Assembly (NCBI RefSeq): GCF_000166195.2
Contig: NZ_CM001403.1
Location: forward strand, 6,652,432-6,716,431
Length of the DNA stretch: 64,000 bases
Direction of reading: 5' to 3'
DNA from: Mucilaginibacter paludis DSM 18603
GTDB taxonomy: Bacteria; Bacteroidota; Bacteroidia; Sphingobacteriales; Sphingobacteriaceae
Each line of letters starts with the position of its first letter. The stretch's first letter is position 1. This document shows, piece after piece, positions 18,423 to 26,909 of the stretch. The translations under genes and the position numbers were made by a program. The notes below the pieces were generated by a model, which saw only the letters and a program-made list of their open reading frames with translations, was not told where the DNA came from and searched no databases.

Positions 18423-19562
18423 ATGACCGAACAGGAAGCCAGCCGGGTGATCCGGCTTACCCGGCCTTTCGCCAAGTTCCCGGCTTATTCGCATACGGAC
18501 GATTTCCTTGACCTGGAGGCCGAGATCGGTAAAGGCTTCATGTTCGTGAGTTTATATGATGAACGGATCAATTCCACGTTAACGGAAGTGGAGGGCGGCA
18601 TCCTGCTGATCGGGAATACCTACCTTTCTTCTTTTGCATATAACCTGATCCTGGCCTGGCAGTTCGAAATGAGCCGGGGTTCAATCGATCACCAGACATT
18701 CAACCCGCTGATCCGCTATAACCTTAAAAAGTTCTTTGCCGAGCAGTTGTTGCATAAATATAACAATACTTTTTCCCGCGCTATTTTCCTGGAAACCCTG
18801 TTATACGAACAACACCGGATGATACCGGTCATTCATGCGGCGAATGAAGACCCGAAATGGAAGATCGTCGCCGATAAGCTCGCCGGCATCATGGGAAACT
18901 TCCTGGTCAACCACGAGCTGGGGCATTATTACCGCCGTTTTAAGCCTGAAATATATGAAGACGTTATCCGCCTGAACGCATCGGCCCTACAGCCATTTAC
19001 CGATTATATCGCAGCCAATTTCAATGAATGGTTCCGGGAAGAAATCATTTGTGACTTGCTCGCGGTATTCAGTAGCCTTTCCCTGTGTGGTGAGGACCGG
19101 GCTGCGATGACCTATACGCTCCGGGCGGCGGTCCTGGGCTATCATGTTTTCGGCGTGCTGTGGTCGCTGGAAAAGTCCGCTGAGATCACCGCCAATGCCC
19201 AGCGGCTGGAGCCGGACCGGATCGTATTCCGGACGATCGAGAAAGCGAGCCAGGAATACAGTTATGATATCCGGGCGGATGAGGTCATGATCCAGCGCAG
19301 CGTAATGGTTACTTATTTATGTGAACAGATCGCCGCCGACCGCGGCCTGCAACTTTACGGTACCGATGGCGAATTACCCCTGCCGGAAAAAAGCCTGGAT
19401 TATTTCTTATCCTACCTGGACCAGATCATGCTACAGGAAAATGCCAATGACCGAAGCATGTCGAGGCTGGTAGCAGAATCATTGCATGATCATCCCGAAG
19501 GGCTCGAATATCTGTATCTGCATTCTAAAGTTTTCCGGTCAGAACGAAACATCTCCTTGTGA
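18423..19562 (+). CDS. Predicted HEXXH metalloprotease, effector-like
   Basis: 379 residues, no signal peptide, so cytoplasmic. A zinc site is visible: NHELGHYYRRF gives HELGH at 164-168, and REEIICDLLAVF at about 205-216 supplies a Glu/Asp third ligand, the gluzincin arrangement HEXXH...E..xD. The remaining sequence matches no family I can name. It starts one base after the stop of the small membrane-like protein. A two-gene unit of a small constant partner and a protease suggests a defence or stress-activated effector, which is inference. Confidence 0.6.
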   Translation: MTEQEASRVIRLTRPFAKFPAYSHTDDFLDLEAEIGKGFMFVSLYDERINSTLTEVEGGILLIGNTYLSSFAYNLILAWQFEMSRGSIDHQTFNPLIRYNLKKFFAEQLLHKYNNTFSRAIFLETLLYEQHRMIPVIHAANEDPKWKIVADKLAGIMGNFLVNHELGHYYRRFKPEIYEDVIRLNASALQPFTDYIAANFNEWFREEIICDLLAVFSSLSLCGEDRAAMTYTLRAAVLGYHVFGVLWSLEKSAEITANAQRLEPDRIVFRTIEKASQEYSYDIRADEVMIQRSVMVTYLCEQIAADRGLQLYGTDGELPLPEKSLDYFLSYLDQIMLQENANDRSMSRLVAESLHDHPEGLEYLYLHSKVFRSERNISL

Positions 19563-19622
19563 TGGAGGGCCTAAAGGCACACGATTACTGGCCGGGAGGC
19601 GTTATAGTTGAAAATAGGAACG

Positions 19623-19892
19623 ATGATATCACCGGCATTTGTCGATAACGTAACGGCCAAGACCGACATCGCGGAACTGGCTGCGGAGTTTACGGAACTG
19701 ATCCCCAAGGGCAACAGCCTGGCCGGCCCATGTCCCCTACATGGCGGCACTGGTGCTACCTTTACCGTTTCCCCGGATAAACAGGTCTATAAATGTTTCA
19801 AAGGCGGCAGCGGCGGGAACGCAATTAAGCTGGTCATGAACGTGCAAAAATGCAGTTTCCCCGAAGCTGTGGTTTTTCTCGCCAAACGTTGA
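19623..19892 (+). CDS. CHC2-type zinc finger protein (truncated DnaG N-terminus-like)
   Basis: 89 residues from the ATG at 19623; a TTG 15 bases upstream is the alternative. The sequence follows the N-terminal zinc-ribbon of DNA primase: CPLHGGTGATFTVSPDKQVYKCFKGGSGGNAIKLVM. DnaG has CxxH...CxxC. Here the first Cys, His and third Cys remain, but the last Cys is Gly, so the zinc site is incomplete. There is no catalytic TOPRIM part. Stand-alone CHC2 proteins are common cargo of Bacteroidetes mobile elements; the function is unknown. Confidence 0.65.
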   Translation: MISPAFVDNVTAKTDIAELAAEFTELIPKGNSLAGPCPLHGGTGATFTVSPDKQVYKCFKGGSGGNAIKLVMNVQKCSFPEAVVFLAKR

Positions 19893-19957
19893 AAATAGAT
19901 GTGCCCGCTGACGAATAGCCGGTACCTCTCGCACCGTCGCTTTATAAAACAGGCAGG

Positions 19958-21256
19958 TCAAGTCGATTGAATTTGTTTAACGATTTTATCTAAAATAAAC
20001 TTGTCGAACGATTTACGGTCTTTCAAATACAGTTTTGCTGCCTGGCTAAAATCAAGCGAATTAACCCGTTTTAATTCTTGAATGTTGTTCCAGTATTCGG
20101 GCGATTTTTCTATAGGACGTATCTGGTTTTGTTTGACTTCGAAAAGGTAGGGGTCTATATGGATGGGAAAAAAGATATTTTTCCAGAGTTCTTCCTGTTT
20201 TTGACGAGCTGTCGATAATTCAAATTGGCAGGCCTTGCTTTTTAGGGAATGCTCAGAGGCGATGAAAAGTAAGATCTCATGTTCCCATACGTTCTTGGTC
20301 ATGATGTCCTCCAGGTACTGACCACCGGGCGCATCCTTTTCCCATAAAAAAGTTTTTATGCCGAAGTTTCTTAAAGTATCATCGAGTGCTGCTGCGAATG
20401 CGCGGTCTTTAAAACTATAAGAGATGAATATCTTTTTGTAATCGGTTTGCGAAGAGATCTGAGCGATCTTCTCTTTATAATCGAATGCATGTATATTGAA
20501 ATAAGCTTTTAAAATTTCCGGGTTGTTTAGATCACTTTTGAGAATGGTCTGAAAATCCATCGAGGCATATACCGGCCGAATTTCAATGTCTCTGATTTCG
20601 ATGGTCTCGTCATTGAGGGTGCAGTCCTGAAAAACGGAAAAGTATAAGGTGGAATCTATAATGGAAGTGTTGCGCAAATCTACAGTGTTAAAATAGCAAT
20701 CCATGATACGGCAGCTATCGAAAGTAACATCTTTGGTATCTTCTTCAATTTCAGTTCCCGGCGGATAATATCTGAATGACCTGAACATCGAAGCTTCGAA
20801 TTCACAGGAAACGAAATGTACATTGAATAAGTCTTCCGCTAATTCGAATTTATGAAAATCGCATTTTTCAAATATGGTATTGTCCATATCTCCTTCGTCG
20901 ATCTGAACATTGCGGAATTTACAGTTATAGAATGAAAGTTCTGTCCAGCCGAATTGTCCGTGAGAGAACCGGGAGTTTTTAAATTCACAATCCGTAAACT
21001 CGCATTTTTTGAAATAGAGAAAGAAACCCCAAACGTCTTCAAACGTACAGTGAACGAATTTGCAGCTTTTAAAAAGAAAGCCCTGGTAACTTCCTGAAAA
21101 ATGATAGTCTTTAAACGTATAAGATTTAATTCCTACGTCAGGTTCATCCTGATCATTTCTTTTAGCCGGTTGAATCAGTTTTTTGGGTAGAGTTTCGTCG
21201 AAATGCGCCAGTAATGTTGATTTTTCATAACTGATCCTTGTAGTCAATTCTTCCAA
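19958..21256 (-). CDS. Pentapeptide-repeat-like protein with C-terminal TIR domain
   Basis: 432 residues. Residues about 45-215 form an irregular series of pentapeptide-like repeats (FLFKSCKF, CTFEDVWG, FKKCEFTDCEFKNSRF, FYNCKFRN, FEKCDFHKF), expected to fold as a right-handed beta-helix. A linker leads to a TIR domain at about 272-370: KKIFISYSFKDRAF, FLWEKDAPGGQ, ILLFIASEHSLKSKACQFEL. Glu346 is in the position of the catalytic Glu of NAD-cleaving TIR domains. A cytoplasmic NADase or signalling effector whose beta-helix senses a partner is a reasonable inference. Codon use is AT-richer than its neighbours, suggesting separate origin. It is transcribed alone, against the recombinase gene. Confidence 0.8.
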   Translation of the reverse strand: MEELTTRISYEKSTLLAHFDETLPKKLIQPAKRNDQDEPDVGIKSYTFKDYHFSGSYQGFLFKSCKFVHCTFEDVWGFFLYFKKCEFTDCEFKNSRFSHGQFGWTELSFYNCKFRNVQIDEGDMDNTIFEKCDFHKFELAEDLFNVHFVSCEFEASMFRSFRYYPPGTEIEEDTKDVTFDSCRIMDCYFNTVDLRNTSIIDSTLYFSVFQDCTLNDETIEIRDIEIRPVYASMDFQTILKSDLNNPEILKAYFNIHAFDYKEKIAQISSQTDYKKIFISYSFKDRAFAAALDDTLRNFGIKTFLWEKDAPGGQYLEDIMTKNVWEHEILLFIASEHSLKSKACQFELSTARQKQEELWKNIFFPIHIDPYLFEVKQNQIRPIEKSPEYWNNIQELKRVNSLDFSQAAKLYLKDRKSFDKFILDKIVKQIQST

Positions 21257-21409
21257 TGTGGTTTATAATTGTGTATGTAAATTTAGCTAATAAAATCATT
21301 ACCAATGACATCATAGGAGTTTAAATCCCAGTGCTGAAAGCTAAACTTACAATTTGTTTTACACCGGGCACGCACATTCGTTCTTTGATAACTTTTAACG
21401 AGAGCGACC

Positions 21410-21556
21410 ATGCAAAGAAGGCCCTATACACCCGAAGATGTCGTGCAGATCCTGCGAAAAGGAGGCGAAATTATTACGATAGAACAAGCGAGGCAGCTAT
21501 TGGAAACCTTCCGGAAATTGGCTAAATTGGTAGTGCAGCAACAATTTAAGAAATGA
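21410..21556 (+). CDS. Small conserved-looking protein coupled to the serine recombinase
   Basis: A 48-codon frame starting at ATG 21410 (MQRRPYTPEDVVQILRKGG...). Its stop overlaps the recombinase start as ATGA, which is strong evidence for translation. The product is short, helical and charged, with a possible helix-turn-helix-like centre (IITIEQARQLLETFRKL). It may be an accessory or directionality factor of the recombinase; no family recognised. Confidence 0.6.
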   Translation: MQRRPYTPEDVVQILRKGGEIITIEQARQLLETFRKLAKLVVQQQFKK

Positions 21557-23115
21557 AAACAGCCTATTTATATGTGCGGGTGAGTACCGACGAGCAGGCC
21601 GATAAGGGGTATTCCCAGCGCGACCAGCAGGAACGTTTGAAGCGCTATTGCGAGATCAACAGCATCCAGGTCATCGATGTGGTCATGGAAGATTATTCCG
21701 CGAAAACCTTTAAACGGCCGGCCTGGACGGAACTGCTGACCGATCTGAAAAAACGTAAAGGTAAGGTCGATCATGTCCTCTTCACCAAGTGGGACCGGTT
21801 CAGCCGGAACGCTGGGGACGCCTATATGATGATCAGCAAATTGCGTTTACTGGGTGTTGAGCCGCAAGCCATTGAACAGCCCCTCGATCCCTCTATTCCG
21901 GAAAATAAGATCATGATGGCCTTTTACCTGGCCGCGCCCGAAGTAGAGAACGACCGCAGGGCATTGAATACTTTTTACGGGATGCGCAGGGCACGTAAAG
22001 AGGGCCGTTATATGGGTGTCGCCCCGCTGGGCTATGAAAACAAGATCACCGAATATGGCCGGAAATATATCTCCATCGTAGAAGAGGAGGCGGAACATAT
22101 CCGCTGGATATTCCAGCAGTTGGTGGATGGTCATTATGCCGCAGAACAGGTACGTAAACAGGCGAATGAGCGCGGGTTCAAATGTGGCAGCGCTCATTTT
22201 TGGAACATCATCCGCAACCCGGTCTATTGCGGGAAGATCGAGGTGCCAAAGTTTAAGGAGGAAGAAGGCTACCTGGTACAAGGGCAACACGAAGGTATCA
22301 TTTCCGATAAACTCTTTTTTGATGTGCAGGATATCCTGACCAGCCGTGCCAAAGGTGCGTACGGTGCCAAAATGGTGTCGATCGATAAACTGCCGCTGCG
22401 GGGACTATTGATCTGCCCGAAATGCGGGCGGATGCTGACCGGCAGCGCCTCGAAAGGCTATAGTGCCTATTATAATTATTACCACTGCCAGCATAAATGT
22501 AAAGTGCGGTTTAAGGCGGAAGATGCCAACGAAAAATTTGAAAAGGTATTGGCAGGATTTACCATCAGGCCGGAGAGAGCCGAGATCTTTGAAAATGAAT
22601 TATTGGTCGAATATCAGAATGCCAACAAACATGGGGCATTTTCCAGCAGTCGTAAAGACCTGTTGAAACAGATCACCGAGGTGAATGTCCGGCTGAGTGT
22701 GGCCCGGAAAAAATATTATATGGAAGAGACGGACGCTGCCGATTATAAAATCTACAAAGCGGAGTGTGAAGCGGAGATGGTTGGCCTGGAAAAGAAGTTA
22801 GGCGAGATGTCAGAAGGGGTGCAAAAGATCGATAAAGTACTCCATGAAGCGGTCGAAAATGTGTCAAAATTGCAAATTTATTGGAAAACTTACGATTCCA
22901 TGGGCAAAAGGAGGCTGTTCAATGCGGTGTTCCCGGAGAAAATTTGGTATGACGGAAGCAAATATCGAACTGTTCGGGTCAATGAAGGTATTGAGGTAAT
23001 CTATCTGAAAAACAAGGAGTTAGGCGCGTTTGAAAACAGAAAAAGTGACCTCGAAGATCACTTTTCTGCTCAAGTAGCGGGGAGCAGGATCGAACTGCCG
23101 ACCTTAGGGTTATGA
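21553..23115 (+). CDS. Large serine recombinase
   Basis: 520 residues: N-terminal resolvase domain with nucleophile Ser11 (YVRVSTDEQ) and FTKWDRFSRN, a Recombinase domain (about 160-270), a zinc ribbon (CPKCGRMLTG...YHCQHKC, about 290-320), a coiled coil (about 370-430) and a tail. These enzymes integrate and excise elements without a host cofactor. The last 14 or so residues (AGSRIELPTLGL at the end) are not native protein sequence but translation of the tRNA-derived repeat at 23073, and the residues before them read through the inverted repeat at 23041. So the gene abuts, and ends inside, an attachment site. Confidence 0.92.
   Translation: MKTAYLYVRVSTDEQADKGYSQRDQQERLKRYCEINSIQVIDVVMEDYSAKTFKRPAWTELLTDLKKRKGKVDHVLFTKWDRFSRNAGDAYMMISKLRLLGVEPQAIEQPLDPSIPENKIMMAFYLAAPEVENDRRALNTFYGMRRARKEGRYMGVAPLGYENKITEYGRKYISIVEEEAEHIRWIFQQLVDGHYAAEQVRKQANERGFKCGSAHFWNIIRNPVYCGKIEVPKFKEEEGYLVQGQHEGIISDKLFFDVQDILTSRAKGAYGAKMVSIDKLPLRGLLICPKCGRMLTGSASKGYSAYYNYYHCQHKCKVRFKAEDANEKFEKVLAGFTIRPERAEIFENELLVEYQNANKHGAFSSSRKDLLKQITEVNVRLSVARKKYYMEETDAADYKIYKAECEAEMVGLEKKLGEMSEGVQKIDKVLHEAVENVSKLQIYWKTYDSMGKRRLFNAVFPEKIWYDGSKYRTVRVNEGIEVIYLKNKELGAFENRKSDLEDHFSAQVAGSRIELPTLGL
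23041..23065 (-). terminator. Leftward terminator-like hairpin beside the tRNA-derived repeat
   Basis: Perfect inverted repeat AAAAGTGA / TCACTTTT (23041-23048 with 23058-23065). Read leftwards it has an A/T-rich flank and lies just behind the tRNA 3' end, where a tRNA gene's terminator would be. It also falls inside the recombinase coding sequence. Confidence 0.55.
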
Positions 23116-23117
23116 AT
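23073..23117. repeat. Attachment site, left end of element A (tRNA-Met 3' half)
   Basis: A 45-bp stretch identical to 53887-53931. On the minus strand it reads as the 3' half of a tRNA: anticodon loop TTCATAA, anticodon-stem strand, variable loop, T arm GGCAG-TTCGATC-CTGCT and acceptor strand CCCCGCTA. Anticodon CAU suggests tRNA-Met (or tRNA-Ile2). No 5' half is present, so this is a duplicated target segment and not a gene. Confidence 0.85.
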
Positions 23118-23220
23118 TGCGAAAAACATGAATTGATATGAACCAAAATGTGCCTATATGGCTCAGAAACGCGGTTTTTGATTCATGTTGCAACATGTAA
23201 AATCATAAAAAATCACGAAA

Positions 23221-23240
23221 TGTTGTACCTATGTTGTACC
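23221..23240. repeat. Paired direct repeat, candidate integrase arm site (left)
   Basis: TGTTGTACC occurs at 23221-23229 and again at 23232-23240, an 11-base period, 75 bases before the integrase start. The same pair is at the other end of the element, 53822-53841. Placement and spacing fit binding sites of a tyrosine integrase N-terminal domain. Confidence 0.55.
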
Positions 23241-23314
23241 CAAATATCAAAGATTATGCTTATATTTAGGTGATAAAAACAACAGAATAGGCCTCAATTT
23301 TAAATCCGATTTTT

Positions 23315-24553
23315 ATGGCTTCACTTAGAGTGGTTTTACGCAAAAAAGCGAACAAAGACGGCACCTATCCGCTGGCGATCCGGGTAACCAAAGACCGCAA
23401 AACATCCTTCATTCATTTAGGCCATCACCTTCATGCAAAAGATTGGGATGCTAAAGGGCAAAAAGTTAAAACATCCTATCCCAATTCAAAGCGGCTGAAT
23501 CATCTGATCCTCACCAAAACGGCGGAGGCAAACGATACCTTGCTCGAGCTCGAAACCCACAACAAAGATATTTCATCAAAACTGGTCACCGCCGAAATAA
23601 AACCAAAGGCGGCAACATCGTTTTTTGCCCAGGCCGATATATTCGTCGAAAATCTGCGGACGCAGGGAAAATACAATCGCGTGCTCACCGAGCAATCGCG
23701 GATCAAAGCGATCAAGGAATTTTTGGGAAACAGGGATGTGACTTTTCCGGAGGTCAATGTGCCCTTGCTGGCCAAGCTTTCCGCGTGGCTGAAGAGGGAG
23801 CGCAGGATTGGCGAGCGGGTGGTGAAGATGAACGAGCGAACCATGATGAACTACCTCATCCTGATTCGCACGATTTATAACCAGGCAATTGCGGCTAATA
23901 TTGTCGATCAGAAACATTACCCTTTTGGTAAAGGGAAAATTGCGATCAAATTTCCGCAGAGCCAAAAAGTGGGTCTATCCGTGGAGGATGTGCAGAAAAT
24001 TGAAGCGCTGGAATTGCCGTTGGATTCCTATGAAAATCACGCGCGCAATATCTGGCTGACATCCTTTTATTTTGCCGGGATGCGTGTATCCGATGTCCTC
24101 CGGTTAAAATGGTCGGATTTTCAGAACGAGCGCCTCTATTACCAGATGGGAAAAAACCTGAAGGTCGGGTCACTCAAAGTACCCCAGAAAGTTTTCGCTA
24201 TTCTCGACCAGTACCGCCATCAGGAAATGAAGCACGATCTTATTTTTCCGGAACTCAAGGTGCTTGATACGTTGGACAAGCCCTACCACATTCAACGCAA
24301 AATTTCCTATGCGACCAAGCGGCTCAATACGGCATTGGGAGAAATCGCGATCCATAAGGATGTAAAAATAACCAAAACCCTGACCATGCATATTGCCCGG
24401 CACACGTTCGGCCATATTTCCGGCAATAAAATCCCCATCCAGGTTTTGAAGGATTTATACAGGCACAGCGATATCAAAACGACGATGGGCTATCAGTCGA
24501 ATTTTATTCATGAAGAAGCAGATAATGCTTTGGACGCGGTGGTCGGATTTTGA
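23315..24553 (+). CDS. Tyrosine-type site-specific integrase of element A
   Basis: 412 residues in the layout of Bacteroidetes integrases: N-terminal arm-binding beta domain (SLRVVLRKKANKDGTYPLAIRV), SAM-like core-binding domain (about 105-205), and catalytic domain with FAGMRVSDVLRLKWSDF (Arg), HIARHTFGH (His-x-x-Arg), LKDLYRHSDIKTTMGY (His and nucleophile Tyr). It starts about 200 bases inside the left attachment repeat and points into the element, as usual for an element's own integrase. Its closest relative in the window is the integrase at 54060. Confidence 0.93.
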   Translation: MASLRVVLRKKANKDGTYPLAIRVTKDRKTSFIHLGHHLHAKDWDAKGQKVKTSYPNSKRLNHLILTKTAEANDTLLELETHNKDISSKLVTAEIKPKAATSFFAQADIFVENLRTQGKYNRVLTEQSRIKAIKEFLGNRDVTFPEVNVPLLAKLSAWLKRERRIGERVVKMNERTMMNYLILIRTIYNQAIAANIVDQKHYPFGKGKIAIKFPQSQKVGLSVEDVQKIEALELPLDSYENHARNIWLTSFYFAGMRVSDVLRLKWSDFQNERLYYQMGKNLKVGSLKVPQKVFAILDQYRHQEMKHDLIFPELKVLDTLDKPYHIQRKISYATKRLNTALGEIAIHKDVKITKTLTMHIARHTFGHISGNKIPIQVLKDLYRHSDIKTTMGYQSNFIHEEADNALDAVVGF

Positions 24554-24683
24554 AAATCCGGTTTTATCGTTCAATGCGTATCCTTGTAATTATAATATTG
24601 GATTTTAGATTTACAAGGATGCTTGCTTGCAAGTGAGCCGAAAAGGGACCATCGCTTAAAAGTGATCTTAGTTTTAATTCTGG

Positions 24684-24711
24684 TTGAATTTCGGTATTTT
24701 ATATACCTTTG
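24684..24711 (+). promoter_or_regulatory. Bacteroidetes-type promoter of the abiE operon
   Basis: TTG at 24684-24686 and TACCTTTG at 24704-24711, spaced 17 bases, match the Flavobacterium-type consensus TTG-N17-TAnnTTTG. The abiEi ATG is 60 bases downstream. Confidence 0.6.
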
Positions 24712-24724
24712 TGTGTTTTATTAT

Positions 24725-24748
24725 AAACCTTTAGCATTGTTAAGGTTT
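24725..24748. promoter_or_regulatory. Inverted repeat, candidate operator for AbiEi autoregulation
   Basis: AAACCTT / AAGGTTT (24725-24731 with 24742-24748, further pairing outside) lies between the promoter and the start codon. AbiEi antitoxins of characterised systems repress their own promoter by binding inverted repeats, which this position fits. Confidence 0.5.
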
Positions 24749-24771
24749 GTAATTTATACTATAATGGTATC

Positions 24772-25551
24772 ATGACTACCAATATGCAGACAAAAATAAA
24801 CCAGCTATTATCTTCATTGCCCGGCGGGGTAGTGGTGCAATCCTCTTGGCTTGCCGAGCAGGGTTATAGCTTCGATCTACAAAAGGCCTACCGCCGGAGC
24901 CAATGGCTGCAATCTATCGGCACGGGTGCGATGATACGCAATGGCGATGCCGTGGGCTACCAGGGCGCGATCTATGCTTTGCAGAGGCAAAGTCATTTGC
25001 CCGTACATCCTGGCGGACGAACGGCTTTGTCGCTTTTGGGTAAAGCGCATTATCTTTCCTTATCGGAAAAGAAGGTGACGGTTTTCGGCGAGAGTAACGC
25101 AAGGTTGCCCACCTGGTTCCTCAACCATGACTGGGGCGTGGCGGTGGAATACCATCAATCTTCATTTTTACCACCGGATATAGGCATGGCCGAAGTGGAG
25201 GTGAAAAGTTACTCTATCCTGGTTTCCGGCGCTGCGCGCGCGCTGATGGAGTGTTTGTACCTCGCGCCTGAAAAAATGGCGCTGATGGAATGCTACGAGC
25301 TAATGGAAGGGCTCAATAATCTGAAACCTGGGCAGGTTCAGCAATTGCTGGAACAATGCGGCTCGATCAAAGTAAAACGCCTGTTCCTTTTTCTTGCGGA
25401 AAAAGCGAATCATCACTGGACTAAATTTCTGAATCTCGAAAAAGTTGATTTGGGAAGTGGCAAACGGAGTATTGTCAAGAACGGGGCCTATATCGACCGC
25501 TATCAAATAACCGTACCCAAAGAATTAGCAGAGCATGAACGAAGCGTATAA
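24772..25551 (+). CDS. abiEi: AbiEi family antitoxin/transcriptional repressor
   Basis: 259 residues with the AbiEi plan: an N-terminal winged-helix-like segment (VVVQSSWLAEQGYSFDLQKAYRRSQWLQSIGTGAM split over about 18-52) and a C-terminal region with VSGAARALMECLYLAPEKM and LFLFLAEK. In type IV toxin-antitoxin systems AbiEi counteracts AbiEii without binding it and represses the operon. The next gene starts 17 bases before this stop, showing translational coupling. Start at 24772; an in-frame ATG 12 bases later is also possible. Confidence 0.85.
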   Translation: MTTNMQTKINQLLSSLPGGVVVQSSWLAEQGYSFDLQKAYRRSQWLQSIGTGAMIRNGDAVGYQGAIYALQRQSHLPVHPGGRTALSLLGKAHYLSLSEKKVTVFGESNARLPTWFLNHDWGVAVEYHQSSFLPPDIGMAEVEVKSYSILVSGAARALMECLYLAPEKMALMECYELMEGLNNLKPGQVQQLLEQCGSIKVKRLFLFLAEKANHHWTKFLNLEKVDLGSGKRSIVKNGAYIDRYQITVPKELAEHERSV

Positions 25552-26437
25552 AAGGCAGGTCAGCCTGCTACTGAATGTTTTACCGGAAGTGGCAAGGGAA
25601 TCCTGCTTTGCATTGCATGGTGGCACGGCCATCAATCTTTTCGTCAGGGACATGCCGCGCCTGTCGGTCGATATCGACCTGACCTATCTCCCGATTGAAG
25701 ACAGGGCTGCATCGCTACAGCATATCGCGGAAGCGTTGGAGCGCATTAAAGCCAGCATCGAACGAACGATGCGCGGTGTGCGTGTCAATCACCGCAGGGA
25801 CGCCGCCAAGCTGCAAATCTCGGTCCAGGGGGCCGATATCAAATTAGAAGTGAGTTTAGTGGGGCGCGGAACCATCAGCGATCCGGTGGAAATGCAGCTA
25901 TGCGCAAAAGCCCAGGAAGATTTCGACGCGTTTTGTGCCATTCGGTTGGTGCCTGTCGGCCAACTTTATGGCGGTAAGATTTGCGCGGCGCTGGACCGTC
26001 AGCATCCGAGGGATTTATTCGACGTAAAATATTTACTGGCCAATGAGCGTTTTTCACCGCAGGTCAAGCATGGTTTCTTTCTATCCTTGTTAGGCAGTGA
26101 CAGGCCGATCAGGGAAATTCTACAGCCTAATTTGCAAGATCAGCGGTCAGCACTGGCCAATCAATTTGACGGGATGAGTGACGAGGCATTTAGCTACGAA
26201 GAATATGAAGCCACGCGTGCTGAACTTATTCGGGTTATTCACGCCAACCTGATGCCGGACGATAAAGCATTTCTACTAAGCGTAAAGGGATTGACACCGG
26301 ACTGGAGCAGGTATGATTTTTCAAAATTTCCTTCTGTCGCATGGAAGCTACACCATTTACAGCGCTTGAAAGAAAGTAACGCGGCCAAGCATCAGCAGAT
26401 GTACGAGGCGTTAAAGGATATGCTCAATAGCATCTAA
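25535..26437 (+). CDS. abiEii: AbiEii family nucleotidyltransferase toxin
   Basis: 300 residues with the nucleotidyltransferase motif ALHGGTAINLF (GG at 29-30) followed by SVDIDLTYL (Asp46, Asp48), the hallmark of AbiEii/MenT-like toxins. QLYGGKICAALDRQHPRDLFDVKYL, also conserved, follows near residues 147-172. Such enzymes transfer nucleotides to cellular RNA and stop growth, giving abortive phage resistance or stabilising the element. Encoded with abiEi in one operon next to the integrase, the usual position for an addiction or defence cargo. Confidence 0.9.
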   Translation: MNEAYKRQVSLLLNVLPEVARESCFALHGGTAINLFVRDMPRLSVDIDLTYLPIEDRAASLQHIAEALERIKASIERTMRGVRVNHRRDAAKLQISVQGADIKLEVSLVGRGTISDPVEMQLCAKAQEDFDAFCAIRLVPVGQLYGGKICAALDRQHPRDLFDVKYLLANERFSPQVKHGFFLSLLGSDRPIREILQPNLQDQRSALANQFDGMSDEAFSYEEYEATRAELIRVIHANLMPDDKAFLLSVKGLTPDWSRYDFSKFPSVAWKLHHLQRLKESNAAKHQQMYEALKDMLNSI

Positions 26438-26537
26438 CTCAGCGCAAACGGAAAAATAGTATGATTATTTTCCGTTTGAATGGCGAATAGTCATGGTATT
26501 TTGGATGAAACCATTCTTTAGCCGACATGCTGACCGG

Positions 26538-26909
26538 TCACGGTTTATCCGCCAGGAACTCCAACGGCAATTCCGGTTTTCCGAACTCTCTTAATAGTTC
26601 GTTGATAGAGTTTAAATTCCTCACCACATCCGGGGTCGGCGCCAATCGTCCCGATTGGATTAAGCGGATTTGCTCGACACCGTGCAGGCGCAACTGAAAA
26701 CTAAAAACCCCGATATCGTCGCAGTCCTGCAAATCCTTCGGCTCAGCCAATTGATAGGGAAGGTTGATGATATTCGATTGTTTCGATTCTTTCATAGGAG
26801 CCCATATCGCCTGTCCATGCACTTCAATTATATTTGGATTTATCCTTGTAATCAATCTCTTTATCCTCGCATCATGCCCAATTTTAACGATCAATCTGCA
26901 TGGGTTCAT
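26538..26909 (-). CDS. Hypothetical protein
   Basis: 123 residues, no recognised domain. The C-terminal half (GVFSFQLRLHGVEQIRLIQSGRLAPTPDVVRNLN split at about 68-105) is protein-like and hydrophilic, and no competing frame is better. Its start lies inside the 3' end of the next leftward frame (26884-27096), suggesting a coupled pair. Support is limited to frame length and composition. Confidence 0.4.
   Translation of the reverse strand: MNPCRLIVKIGHDARIKRLITRINPNIIEVHGQAIWAPMKESKQSNIINLPYQLAEPKDLQDCDDIGVFSFQLRLHGVEQIRLIQSGRLAPTPDVVRNLNSINELLREFGKPELPLEFLADKP

Noticed and set aside
23073..23117. Possible intact tRNA gene at the 45-bp repeat
   Set aside because: Only the 3' half (anticodon loop to acceptor strand) is present here and at 53887; the flanks do not supply a D arm or the 5' acceptor strand.
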